Source: Hydractinia symbiolongicarpus (Eukaryota > Cnidaria > Hydrozoa > Anthoathecata > Hydractiniidae). Taken from it: a stretch of DNA of 64,000 nucleotides. The notes beneath the pieces are model-generated. The model searched no databases. It was not told the DNA's origin and saw nothing but the letters and a program-made list of their open reading frames with translations. Below, piece after piece: positions 1 through 13,300 of this stretch (positions are counted from its first letter, which is position 1; each line of letters opens with the position of its first letter). The stretch spans positions 4,714,001 to 4,778,000 of the forward strand of contig NC_079884.1 in NCBI RefSeq assembly GCF_029227915.1, in the 5' to 3' direction. The position numbers were made by a program, and so were the translations under genes.

Positions 1-3000
1 ACTTTTGACTATACGGGCCAAGCCCGGGATTTACGGGAAATCGCGGGTTTTCGTTTGCCGGCGATTAAACTGCTTTTATTCAGCGTCTCATCAAAAATGA
101 AAACATTCTTGAAAACTACAAGTCTCATGAGTTTTAGTGGTGAAATAATAATTTAAAAAATCGTTTGGGAAATGAGTTTACTCCCTGGGTACTTTCTTTG
201 TATACTTTTGACTATACGGGCCGAGTCCGGGATTTAGGAAAATCGCAGGTTTTCGTTTGCCGACGATTAAACTGCTTTTATTCAGCGTCTCATCAAAAAT
301 GAAAACATTTTTGAAAACTACAAGTCTCATGCGTTTTAGTGGTGAAAAAGTAATTTAAAAAATCGTTCGGGAAATGAGTTTACTCCCTGGGTACTTTCTT
401 TGTATACTTTTGACTATACGGCCGAGTCCAGGATTTACGGGAAATCGCAGGTTTTCGTTTGCCGGCGATTAAACTTCTTTTATTCAGCGTCCCATCAAAT
501 ATGAAAATATTTTTGAAAACTACAAGTCTCATGCGTTTAGTGGTAAAAAAATAATATAAAAAATCGTTCGGGAAATGAGTTTACTCCCTGGGTACTTTCT
601 TTGTATACTTTTGACTATACGGGCCAAGCCCGGGATATACGGGAAATCGCGGGTTTTCGTTTGCCGGCGATTAAACTTCTTTTATTCAGCGTTTCATCAA
701 AAATGAAAACATTTTTAAAAACTACAAGTCTTATGCGTTTTAGTGGTGAAAAAATAATTTAAAAAATCGTTCTGGAAATGAGTTTACTCACAGGGTACTT
801 TCTTTGTATACATTCGACTATACGGGCCAAGCCCGGGATTTACGGGAAATCGCGGGTTTTCGTTTTCCGGCGATTAAACCTCTTTCATTAAGCGTCTCAT
901 CAAAAATGAAAACATTTTTAAAAACTAAAAGTCTCATGCGTTTTAGTAGTGAAAAAAAAATTTAAAAAATCGTTCGGGAAATGAGTTTACTCCCTGGGTA
1001 CTTTCTTTGTATACATTCGACTATACGGGCCAAGCCCTGGATTTACGGGAAAACGCGGGATTTCGTTTGCCGGCGATTAAACCTCTTTCATTAAGCGTCT
1101 CATCAAAAATGAAAACATTTTTGAAAACTACAAGTCTCATGCGTTTTAGTGGTGAAAAAATAATTTTAAAAATCGTTCGGGAAATGAGTTTACTCCCTGG
1201 GTACTTTCTTTGTATACTTTTGACTATACGGGCCGAGTCCGGGATTTACGGGAAATCGCGGATTTTCGTTTGCCGGCGATTAAACTTCTTTTATTCAGCG
1301 TCCCATCAAGTATGAAAATATTTTTGAAAATTACAAGTCTCATGCGTTTAGTGGTAAAAAAATAATATAAAAAATCGTTCGGGAAATGAGTTTACTCCCT
1401 GGGTACTTTCTTTGTATACTTTTGACTATACGGGCCAAGCCCGGGATATACGGGAAATCGCGGGTTTTCGTTTGCCGGCGATTAAACTTCCTTTATTCAG
1501 CGTCTCATCAAAAATGAAAACATTTTTAAAAACTACAAGTCTTATGCGTTTTAGTGGTGAAAAAATAATTTAAAAAATCGTTCTGGAAATGAGTTTACTC
1601 ACAGGGTACTTTCTTTGTATACTTTTGACTATACGGGCCAAGCCCGGGATTTACGGGAAATCGCGGGTTTTCGTTTACCGGCGATTAAACTGCTTTTATT
1701 CAGCGTCTCATCAAAAATGAAAACATTCTTGAAAACTACAAGTCTCATGAGTTTTAGTGGTGAAATAATAATTTAAAAAATCGTTTGGGAAATGAGTTTA
1801 CTCCCTGGGTACTTTCTTTGTATACTTTTGACTATACGGGCCTAGTCCGGGATTTAGGGAAATCGCAGGTTTTCGTTTGCCGACGATTAAACTGCTTTTA
1901 TTCAGCGTCTCATCAAAAATGAAAACATTTTTGAAAACTACAAGTCTCATGCGTTTTAGTGGTGAAAAAGTAATTTAAAAAATCGTTCGGGAAATGAGTT
2001 TACTCCCTGGGTACTTTCTTTGTATACTTTTGACTATACGGGCCAAGCCCGGGATTTACGGGAAATCGCGGGTTTTCGTTTGCCGGCGATTAAACTGCTT
2101 TTATTCAGCGTCTCATCAAAAATGAAAACATTCTTGAAAACTACAAGTCTCTTGCGTTTTAGTGGTGAAATAATAATTTAAAAAATTGTTTGGGAAATGA
2201 GTTTACTCCCTGGGTACTTTCTTTGTATACTTTTGACTATATGGCCGAGTCCAGGATTTACGGGAAATCGCACGTTTTCGTTTGCCGGCGATTAAACTTC
2301 TTTTATTCAGCGTCTTATCAAAAATGAAAACATTTTTAAAAACTACAAGTCTCATGCGTTTTAGTGGTGAAAAAGTAATTTAAAAAATCGTTCGGGAAAT
2401 GAGTTTACTCCCTGGGTACTTTCTTTGTATACTTTTGACTATACGGGCCGAGTCCGGGATTTACGGGAAATCGCGGATTTTCGTTTGCCGGCGATTAAAC
2501 TTCTTTTATTCAGCGTCCCATCAAATATGAAAATATTTTTGAAAACTACAAGTCTCATGCGTTTAGTGGTAAAAAAATAATATAAAAAATCGTTCGGGAA
2601 ATGAGTTTACTCCCTGGGTACTTTCTTTGTATACTTTTGACTATACGGGCCAACCCCGGGATATACGGGAAATCGCGGGTTTTCGTTTGCCGGTGATTAA
2701 ACTTCTTTTATTCAGCGTTTCATCAAAAATGAAAACATTTTTAAAAACTACAAGTCTTATGCGTTTTAGTGGTGAAAAAATAATTTAAAAAATCGTTCTG
2801 GAAATGAGTTTACTCACAGGGTACTTTCTTTGTATACATTCGACTATACGGGCCAAGCCCGGGATTTCCGGGAAATCGCGGGTTTTCGTTTTCCGGCGAT
2901 TAAACTTCTTTCATTAAGCGTCTCATCAAAATTGAAAACATTTTTGAAAACTACAAGTTTCATGCGTTTTAGTGGTGAAAAAAAAATTTAAAAAATCGTT

Positions 3001-4814
3001 CGGGAATCGAGTTTACTCCCTGGGTACTTTCTTTGTATACTTTTGACTATACGGGCCAAGCCCGGGATTTACGGGAAATCGCGGGTTTTCGTTTGCCGGC
3101 GATTAAACTGCTTTTATTCAGCGTCTCATCAAAAATGAAAACATTCTTGAAAACTACAAGTCTCATGAGTTTTAGTGGTGAAATAATAATTTAAAAAATC
3201 GTTTGGGAAATGAGTTTACTCCCTGGGTACTTTCTTTGTATACTTTTGACTATACGGGCCGAGTCCGGGATTTAGGGAAATCGCAGGTTTTCGTTTGCCG
3301 ACGATTAAACTGCTTTTATTCAGCGTCTCATCAAAAATGAAAACATTTTTGAAAACTACAAGTCTCATGCGTTTTAGTGGTGAAAAAGTAATTTAAAAAA
3401 TCGTTCGGGAAATGAGTTTACTCCCTGGGTACTTTCTTTGTATACTTTTGACTATACGGGCCAAGCCCGGGATTTACGGGAAATCGCGGGTTTTCGTTTG
3501 CCGGCGATTAAACTGCTTTTATTTAGCGTCTCATCAAAAATGAAAACATTCTTGAAAACTACAAGTCTCTTGCGTTTTAGTGGTGAAATAATAATTTAAA
3601 AAATCGTTTGGGAAATGAGTTTACTCCCTGGGTACTTTCTTTGTATACTTTTGACTATACGGCCGAGTCCAGGATTTACGGGAAATCGTAGGTTTTCGTT
3701 TGCCGGCGATTAAACTTCTTTTATTCAGCGTCTTATCAAAAATGAAAACATTTTTAAAAACTACAAGTCTCATGCGTTTTAGTGGTGAAAAAGAAATTTA
3801 AAAAATCGTTCGGGAAATGAGTTTACTCCCTGGGTACTTTCTTTGTATACTTTTGAATATACGGGCCAAGCCGTTATTTACGGGAAATCGCGGGTTGTCG
3901 TTTGCCGGCGATTAAACTTCTTTTATTCAGCGTCTCATCAAAAATGAAAACATTTTTAAAAACTACAGGTCTTATGCGTTTTAGTGGTGAAAAAATAATT
4001 TAAAAAATCGTTCGGGAAATGAGTTTACTCCCTGGGTACTTTCTTTGTATACTTTTGACTATACGGGCCGAGTCCGGGATTTACGGGAAATCGTGGATTT
4101 TCGTTTGCCAGCGATTAAACTTCTTTTATTCAGCGTCCCATCAAATATGAAAATATTTTTGTAAACTACAAGTCTCATGCGTTTAGTGGTAAAAAAATAA
4201 TATAAAAAATCGTTCGGGAAATGAGTTTACTCCCTGGGTACTTTCTTTGTATACTTTTGACTATACGGGCCAAGCCCGGGATATACGGGAAATCGCGGGT
4301 TTTCGTTTCCCAGCGATTAAACTTCTTTTATTCAGCGTCTCATCAAAAATGAAAACATTTTTAAAAACTACAAGTCTTATGCGTTTTAGTGGTGAAAAAA
4401 TAATTTAAAAAATCGTTCTGGAAATGAGTTTACTCCCTGGGTACTTTCTTTGTATACTTTTGACTATACGGGCCGAGTCCGGGATTTAGAGAAATCGCAG
4501 GTTTTCGTTTGCCGGCGATTAAACTTCTTTTATTCAGCGTCTCATCAAAAATGAAAACATTTTTAAAAACTACAGGTCTTATGCGTTTTAGTGGTGAAAA
4601 AATAATTTAAAAAATCGTTCTGGAAATGAGTTTACTCACAGGGTACTTTCTTTATATACATTCGACTATACGTGCCAAGCCCGGGATTTACGGGAAAACG
4701 CGGGTTTTCGTTTGCCGGCGATTAAACTTCTTTTATTCAGCGTCCCATCAAATATGAAAATATTTTTGAAAACTACAAGTCTCATGCGTTTAGTGGTAAA
4801 AAAATAATATAAAA
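1..4814. repeat. Mixed-subfamily block with 7- to 8-mer periodicity
   Basis: A monomers begin at 1, 1621 and 3039, giving spacings of 1,620 (8-mer) and 1,418 bp (7-mer). After 1621 and 3039 the order A-B-C-D is repeated. The second run then continues through E, F and G, the first through F, G and H. The stretch 362-562 is a D/F hybrid monomer. The stretch 2340-3545 matches 20580-21785 at a constant offset of 18,240 bp. No gene is present. Confidence 0.85.
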
Positions 4815-7470
4815 AATCGTTCGGGAAATGAGTTTACTCCCTGGGTACTTTCTTTGTATACTTTTGACTATACGGGCCAAGCCCGGGAAATACGGGAAAT
4901 CGCGGGTTTTCGTTTGCCAGCGATTAAACTTCTTTTATTCAGCGTCTCATCAAAAATGAAAACATTTTTAAAAACTACAAGTCTTATGCGTTTTAGTGGT
5001 GAAAAAATAATTTAAAAAATCGTTCTGGAAATGAGTTTACTCCCTGGGTACTTTCTTTATATACATTCGACTATACGTGCCAAGCCCGGGATTTACGGGA
5101 AATCGCGGGTTTTCGTTTGCCGGCGATTAAACTTCTTTTATTCAGCGTCCCATCAAATATGAAAATATTTTTGAAAACTACAAGTCTCATGCGTTTAGTG
5201 GTAAAAAAATAATATAAAAAATCGTTCGGGAAATGAGTTTACTCCCTGGGTACTTTCTTTGTATACTTTTGACTATACGGGCCAAGCCCGGGATATACGG
5301 GAAATCGCGGGTTTTCGTTTGCCAGCGATTAAACTTCTTTTATTCAGCGTCTCATCAAAAATGAAAACATTTTTAAAAACTACAAGTCTTATGCGTTTTA
5401 GTGGTGAAAAAATAATTTAAAAAATCGTTCTGGAAATGAGTTTACTCCCTGGGTACTTTCTTTGTATACTTTTGACTATACGGGCCGAGTCCGGGATTTA
5501 GGGAAATCGCAGGTTTTCGTTTGCCGGCGATTAAACTTCTTTTATTCAGCGTCTCATCAAAAATGAAAACATTTTTAAAAACTACAGGTCTTTTGCGTTT
5601 TAGTGGTGAAAAAATAATTTAAAAAAATCGTTCTGGAAATGAGTTTACTCACAGGGTACTTTCTTTATATACATTCGACTATTCGTGCCAAGCCCGGGAT
5701 TTACGGGAAATCGCGGGTTTTCGTTTGCCGGCGATTAAGCTGCTTTTATTCAGCGTCTCATCAAAAATGAAAACATTCTTGAAAACTACAAGTCTCATGC
5801 GTTTTAGTGGTGAAATAATAATTTAAAAAATCGTTTGGGAAATGAGTTTACTCCCTTGGTACTTTCTTTGTATACTTTTGACTATACGGGCAGAGTCCAG
5901 GATTTACGGGAAATCGCAGGTTTTCGTTTGCCGGCGATTAAACTTCTTTTATTCAGCGTCTCATCAAAAATGAAAACATTTTTAAAAACTGCAAGTCTCA
6001 TGCGTTTTAGTGGTGAAAAAGTAATTTAAAAAATCGTTCGGGAAATGAGTTTACTCCCTGGGTACTTTCTTTGTATACTTTTGACTATACGGGCCAAGCC
6101 CGGGAAATACGGGAAATCGCGGGTTTTCGTTTGCCAGCGATTAAACTTCTTTTATTCAGCGTCTCATCAAAAATGAAAACATTTTTAAAAACTACAAGTC
6201 TTATGCGTTTTAGTGGTGAAAAAATAATTTAAAAAATCGTTCGGGAAATGAGTTTACTCCCTGGGTACTTTCTTTGTATACTTTTGACTATACGGGCCAA
6301 GCCCGGGAAATACGGGAAATCGCGGGTTTTCGTTTGCCAGCGATTAAACTTCTTTTATTCAGCGTCTCATCAAAAATGAAAACATTTTTAAAAACTACAA
6401 GTCTTATGCGTTTTAGTGGTGAAAAAATAATTTAAAAAATCGTTCTGGAAATGAGTTTACTCCCTGGGTACTTTCTTTATATACATTCGACTATACGTGC
6501 CAAGCCCGGGATTTACGGGAAATCGCGGGTTTTCGTTTGCCGGCGATTAAACTTCTTTTATTCAGCGTCCCATCAAATATGAAAATATTTTTGAAAACTA
6601 CAAGTCTCATGCGTTTAGTGGTAAAAAAATAATATAAAAAATCGTTCGGGAAATGAGTTTACTCCCTGGGTACTTTCTTTGTATACTTTTGACTATACGG
6701 GCCAAGCCCGGGATATACGGGAAATCGCGGGTTTTCGTTTGCCAGCGATTAAACTTCTTTTATTCAGCGTCTCATCAAAAATGAAAACATTTTTAAAAAC
6801 TACAAGTCTTATGCGTTTTAGTGGTGAAAAAATAATTTAAAAAATCGTTCTGGAAATGAGTTTACTCCCTGGGTACTTTCTTTGTATACTTTTGACTATA
6901 CGGGCCGAGTCCGGGATTTAGGGAAATCGCAGGTTTTCGTTTGCCGGCGATTAAACTTCTTTTATTCAGCGTCTCATCAAAAATGAAAACATTTTTAAAA
7001 ACTACAGGTCTTTTGCGTTTTAGTGGTGAAAAAATAATTTAAAAAAATCGTTCTGGAAATGAGTTTACTGACAGGGTACTTTCTTTATATACATTCGACT
7101 ATACGTGCCAAGCCTGGGATTTACGGGAAATCGCGGGTTTTCGTTTGCCGGCGATTAAGCTGCTTTTATTCAGCGTCTCATCAAAAATGAAAACATTCTT
7201 GAAAACTACAAGTCTCATGCGTTTTAGTGGTGAAATAATAATTTAAAAAATCGTTTGGGAAATGAGTTTACTCCCTTGGTACTTTCTTTGTATACTTTTG
7301 ACTATACGGGCAGAGTCGAGGATTTACGGGAAATCGCAGGTTTTCGTTTGCCGGCGATTAAACTTCTTTTATTCAGCGTCTCATCAAAAATGAAAACATT
7401 TTTAAAAACTGCAAGTCTCATGCGTTTTAGTGGTGAAAAAGTAATTTAAAAAATCGTTCGGGAAATGAGT
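4815..7470. repeat. Tandem duplication of a 7-mer (1,420 bp)
   Basis: Copy one runs from about 4815 to 6234 and copy two from about 6235 to 7470. Matched markers at exactly 1,420 bp are 'gcccgggaaatac' (4880, 6300), the 'ctccctggg...tttatatacattcga' monomer (5041, 6461) and the 'cagagtc' monomer (5890, 7310). The left edge is where tail 'aataatata' (4801) faces 'aataattt' (6221). The right edge is where 'gagtttactccc' faces 'gagtttgctccc'. Only isolated substitutions separate the copies. Confidence 0.88.
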
Positions 7471-10320
7471 TTGCTCCCTGGGTACTTTCTTTGTATACTT
7501 TTGACTATACGGGCCAAGCCGGGATTTACGGGAAATCGCGGGTTTTCGTTTGCCGGCGATTAAACTTTTTTTTATTCAGCGTCTCATCAAAAATGAAAAC
7601 ATTTTTAAAAACTACAAGTCTTATGCGTTTTAGTGGTGAAAAAATAATTTAAAAAATCGTTCTGGAAATGAGTTTACTGACAGGGTACTTTCTTTGTATA
7701 CATTCGACTATACGGGCCAAGCCCGGGATTTACGGGAAATCGCGGGATTTCGTTTGCCGGCGATTAAACCTCTTTCATTAAGCGTCTCATCAAAAATGAA
7801 AACATTTTTGAAAACTACAAGTCTCATGCGTTTTAGTGGTGAAAAAATAATTTAAAAAATCGTTCGGGAAATGAGTTTACTCCCTGGGTACTTTCTTTGT
7901 ATACTTTTGACTATACGTGCCAAGCCCGGGATTTACGGGAAATCGCGGGTTTTCGTTTGCCGGCGATTAAACTTTTTTTTATTCAGCGTCTCATCAAAAA
8001 TGAAAACATTTTTAAAAACTACAAGTCTTATGCGTTTTAGTGGTGAAAAAATAATTTAAAAAATCGCTCTGGAAATGAGTTTACTCACAGGGTACTTTCT
8101 TTGTATACATTCGACTATATGGGCCAAGCCCGGGATTTACGGGAAATCGCGGGTTTTTCGTTTTCCGGCGACTAAACCTCTTTCATTAAGCGTCTCATCA
8201 AAAATGAAAACATTTTTAAAAACTACAAGTCTCATGCGTTTTAGTGGTGAAAAAAAAATTTAAAAAATCGTTCGGGAAATGAGTTTACTCCCTGGGTACT
8301 TTCTTTGTATACTTTTGACTATACGGGCCAAGCCCGGGATTTACGGGAAATCGCGGGTTTTCGTTTGCCGGCGATTAAACTGCTTTTATTCAGCATCTCA
8401 TCAAAAATGAAAATATTTTTGAAAACTACAAGTCTCATGCGTTTTAGTGGTGAAAAAGTAATTTAAAAAATCGTCCGGGAAATGAGTTTACTCCATGGGT
8501 ACTTTCTTTGTATACTTTTGACTATACGGGCCAAGCCCGGGATTTACGGGAAATCGCGGGTTTTCGTTTGCCGGCGATTAAATTGCTTTTATTCAGCGTC
8601 TCATCAAAAATGAAAACATTCTTGAAAACTACAAGTCTCTTGCGTTTTAGTGGTGAAATAATAATTTAACAAATCGTTTGGGAAATGAGTTTACTCCCTG
8701 GGTACTTTCTTTGTATACTTTTGACTATACGGCCGAGTCCAGGATTTACGGGAAATCGCAGGTTTTCGTTTGCCGGCGATTAATCTTCTTTTATTCAGCG
8801 TCTTATCAAAAATGAAAACATTTTTAAAAACTACAAGTCCCATGCGTTTTAGTGGTGAAAAAAAAAATTAAAAAATCGTTCGGGAAATGAGTTTACTCCC
8901 TGGGTACTTTCTTTGTATACATTCGACTATACGGGCCAAGCCCCGGATTTACGGGAAAACGCGGGATTTCGTTTGCCGGCGATTAAACCTCTTTCATTAA
9001 GCGTCTCTTCAAAAATGAAAACATTTTTGAAAACTACAAGTCTCATGCGTTTTAGTGGTGAAAAAATAATTTAAAAAATCGTTCGGGAAATGAGTTTACT
9101 CCCTGGGTACTTTCTTTGTATACTTTTGACTATACGTGCCAAGCCCGGGATTTACGGGAAATCGCGGGTTTTCGTTTGCCGGCGATTAAACTTTTTTTTA
9201 TTCAGCGTCTCATCAAAAATGAAAACATTTTTAAAAACTACAAGTCTTATGCGTTTTAGTGGTGAAAAAATAATTTAAAAAATCGCTCTGGAAATGAGTT
9301 TACTCACAGGGTACTTTCTTTGTATACATTCGACTATACGGGCCAAGCCCGGGATTTACGGGAAATCGCGGGTTTTTCGTTTTCCGGCGACTAAACCTCT
9401 TTCATTAAGCGTCTCATCAAAAATGAAAACATTTTTAAAAACTACAAGTCTCATGCGTTTTAGTGGTGAAAAAAAAATTTAAAAAATCGTTCGGGAAATG
9501 AGTTTACTCCCTGGGTACTTTCTTTGTATACTTTTGACTATACGGGCCAAGCCCGGGATTTACGGGAAATCGCGGGTTTTCGTTTGCCGGCGATTAAACT
9601 GCTTTTATTCAGCATCTCATCAAAAATGAAAACATTCTTGAAAACTACAAGTCTCATGAGTTTTAGTGGTGAAATAATAATTTAAAAAATCGTTTGGGAA
9701 ATGAGTTTACTCCCTGGGTACTTTCTTTGTATACTTTTGACTATACGGGCCGAGTCCGGGATTTAGGGAAATCGCAGGTTTTCGTTTGCCGGCGATTAAA
9801 CTGCTTTTATTCAGCGTCTCATCAAAAATGAAAATATTTTTGAAAACTACAAGTCTCATGCGTTTTAGTGGTGAAAAAGTAATTTAAAAAATCGTCCGGG
9901 AAATGAGTTTACTCCATGGGTACTTTCTTTGTTTACTTTTGACTATACGGGCCAAGCCCGGGATTTACGGGAAATCGCGGGTTTTCGTTTGCCGGCGATT
10001 AAATTGCTTTTATTCAGCGTCTCATCAAAAATGAAAACATTCTTGAAAACTACAAGTCTCTTGCGTTTTAGTGGTGAAATAATAATTTAAAAAATCGTTT
10101 GGGAAATGAGTTTACTCCCTGGGTACTTTCTTTGTATACTTTTGATTATACGGCCGAGTCCAGGATTTACGGGAAATCGCAGGTTTTCGTTTGCCGGCGA
10201 TTAATCTTCTTTTATTCAGCGTCTTATCAAAAATGAAAACATTTTTAAAAACTACAAGGCTCATGCGTTTTAGTGGTGAAAAAGTAATTTAAAAAATCGT
10301 TCGGGAAATGAGTTTACTCC
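7471..10320. repeat. 6-mer duplication (1,219 bp) that gained one monomer
   Basis: 7741-8400 matches 8960-9620 at offset 1,219 (marker 'cagcatctca' at 8391 and 9610). Beyond that the match continues at offset 1,421 (marker 'atcgtccggg' at 8470 and 9891, and 'ctccatggg' after it), up to about 8835/10255. The second copy therefore carries one extra monomer, inserted at about 9615-9815. This is what out-of-register exchange by one unit would leave. Confidence 0.87.
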
Positions 10321-13300
10321 CTGGGTACTTTCTTTGTATACTTTTGAATATACGGGCCAAGCCGTTATTTACGGGAAATCGCGGGTTGTCGTTTGCCGGC
10401 GATTAAACTTCTTTTATTCAGCGTCTCATCAAAAATGAAAACATTTTTAAAAACTACAGGTCTTATGCCTTTTAGTGGTGAAAAAATAATTTAAAAAATC
10501 GTTCGGGAAATGAGTTTACTCACAGGGTACTTTCTTTGTATACTTTTGACTATACGGGCCGAGTCCGGGATTTTCGGGAAATCGCGGATTTTCGTTTGCC
10601 GGCGATTAAACTTCTTTTATTCAGCGTCCCATCAAATATGAATATATTTTTGAAAACTACAAGTCTCATGCGTTTAGTGGTGAAAAAATAATTTAAAAAA
10701 TCGTTCTGGAAATGAGTTTACTCCCTGGGTACTTTCTTTGTATACTTTTGACTATACGGGCCGAGTCCGGGATTTAGGGAAATCGCAGGTTTTCGTTTGC
10801 CGGCGATTAAACTGCTTTTCTTCAGCGTCTCATCAAAAATGAAAACATTCTTGAAAACTACAAGTCTCATGCGTTTTAATGGTGAAATAATAATTTAAAA
10901 AATCGTTCGGGAAATGAGTTTACTCCCTGGGTACTTTCTTTGTATACTTTTGAATATACGGGCCAAGCCGGGATTTACGGGAAATCGCGGGTTTTCGTCT
11001 GCCGGCGATTAAACTTCTTTTATTCAGCGTCTCATCAAAAATGAAAACATTTTTAAAAACTACAGGTCTTATGCGTTTTAGTGGTGAAAAAATAATTTAA
11101 AAAATCGTTCTGGAAATGAGTTTACTCACAGGGTACTTTCTTTATATACATTCGACTATACGTGCCAAGCCCGGGATTTACGGGAAATCGCGGGTTTTCG
11201 TTTGCCGGCGATTAAACTGCTTTTATTCAGCGTCTCATCAAAAATGAAAACATTCTTGAAAACTACAAGTCTCATGCGTTTTAGTGGTGAAATAATAATT
11301 TAAAAAATCGTTTGGGAAATGAGTTTACTCCCTTGGTACTTTCTTTGTATGCTTTTGACTATATGGGCAGAGTCCAATATTTACGGGAAATTGCAGGTTT
11401 TCGTTTGCCGGCGATTAAACTTCTTTTATTCAGCGTCTCATCAAAAATGAAAACATTTTTAAAAACTGCAAGTCTCATGCGTTTTAGTGGTGAAAAAGTA
11501 ATTTAAAAAATCGTTCGGGAAATGAGTTTACTCCCTGGGTACTTTCTTTGTATACTTTTGAATATACGGGCCAAGCCGTTATTTACGGGAAATCGCGGGT
11601 TGTCGTTTGCCGGCGATTAAACTTCTTTTATTCAGCGTCTCATCAAAAATGAAAACATTTTTAAAAACTACAGGTCTTATGCCTTTTAGTGGTGAAAAAA
11701 TAATTTAAAAAATCGTTCGGGAAATGAGTTTACTCACAGGGTACTTTCTTTGTATACTTTTGACTATACGGGCCGAGTCCGGGATTTTCGGGAAATCGCG
11801 GATTTTCGTTTGCCGGCGATTAAACTTCTTTTATTCAGCGTCCCATCAAATATGAATATATTTTTGAAAACTACAAGTCTCATGCGTTTAGTGGTGAAAA
11901 AATAATTTAAAAAATCGTTCTGGAAATGAGTTTACTCCCTGGGTACTTTCTTTGTATACTTTTGACTATACGGGCCGAGTCCGGGATTTAGGGAAATCGC
12001 AGGTTTTCGTTTGCCGGCGATTAAACTGCTTTTCTTCAGCGTCTCATCAAAAATGAAAACATTCTTGAAAACTACAAGTCTCATGCGTTTTAATGGTGAA
12101 ATAATAATTTAAAAAATCGTTCGGGAAATGAGTTTACTCCCTGGGTACTTTCTTTGTATACTTTTGAATATACGGGCCAAGCCGGGATTTACGGGAAATC
12201 GCGGGTTTTCGTCTGCCGGCGATTAAACTTCTTTTATTCAGCGTCTCATCAAAAATGAAAACATTTTTAAAAACTACAGGTCTTATGCGTTTTAGTGGTG
12301 AAAAAATAATTTAAAAAATCGTTCTGGAAATGAGTTTACTCACAGGGTACTTTCTTTATATACATTCGACTATACGTGCCAAGCCCGGGATTTACGGGAA
12401 ATCGCGGGTTTTCGTTTGCCGGCGATTAAACTGCTTTTATTCAGCGTCTCATCAAAAATGAAAACATTCTTGAAAACTACAAGTCTCATGCGTTTTAGTG
12501 GTGAAATAATAATTTAAAAAATCGTTTGGGAAATGAGTTTACTCCCTTGGTACTTTCTTTGTATGCTTTTGACTATATGGGCAGAGTCCAGGATTTACGG
12601 GAAATTGCAGGTTTTCGTTTGCCGGCGATTAAACTTCTTTTATTCAGCGTCTCATCAAAAATGAAAACATTTTTAAAAACTGCAAGTCTCATGCGTTTTA
12701 GTGGTGAAAAAGTAATTTAAAAAATCGTTCGGGAAATGAGTTTACTCCCTGGGTACTTTCTTTGTATACTTTTGAATATACGGGCCAAGCCGTTATTTAC
12801 GGGAAATCGCGGGTTGTCGTTTGCCGGCGATTAAACTTCTTTTATTCAGCGTCTCATCAAAAATGAAAACATTTTTAAAAACTACAGGTCTTATGCATTT
12901 TAATGGTGAAAAAATAATTTAAAAAATCGTTCGGGAAATGAGTTTACTCCCTGGGTACTTTCTTTGTATACTTTTGAATATACGGGCCAAGCCGTTATTT
13001 ACGGGAAATCGCGGGTTGTCGTTTGCCGGCGATTAAACTTCTTTTATTCAGCGTCTCATCAAAAATGAAAACATTTTTAAAAACTACAGGTCTTATGCCT
13101 TTTAGTGGTGAAAAAATAATTTAAAAAATCGTTCGGGAAATGAGTTTACTCACAGGGTACTTTCTTTGTATACTTTTGACTATACGGGCCGAGTCCGGGA
13201 TTTTCGGGAAATCGCGGATTTTCGTTTGCCGGCGATTAAACTTCTTTTATTCAGCGTCCCATCAAATATGAATATATTTTTGAAAACTACAAGTCTCATG

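Noticed and set aside
5835-6029. Dozens of 60-68-codon open frames (for example 5835-6029, 7871-8059, 26117-26299, 43044-43250) with near-identical predicted proteins
   Set aside because: They are the same monomer translated at each copy. There is no homology I recognise and no ribosome-binding or promoter context, variation does not respect codons (one-base indels between subfamilies), and 203 bp is not divisible by three.
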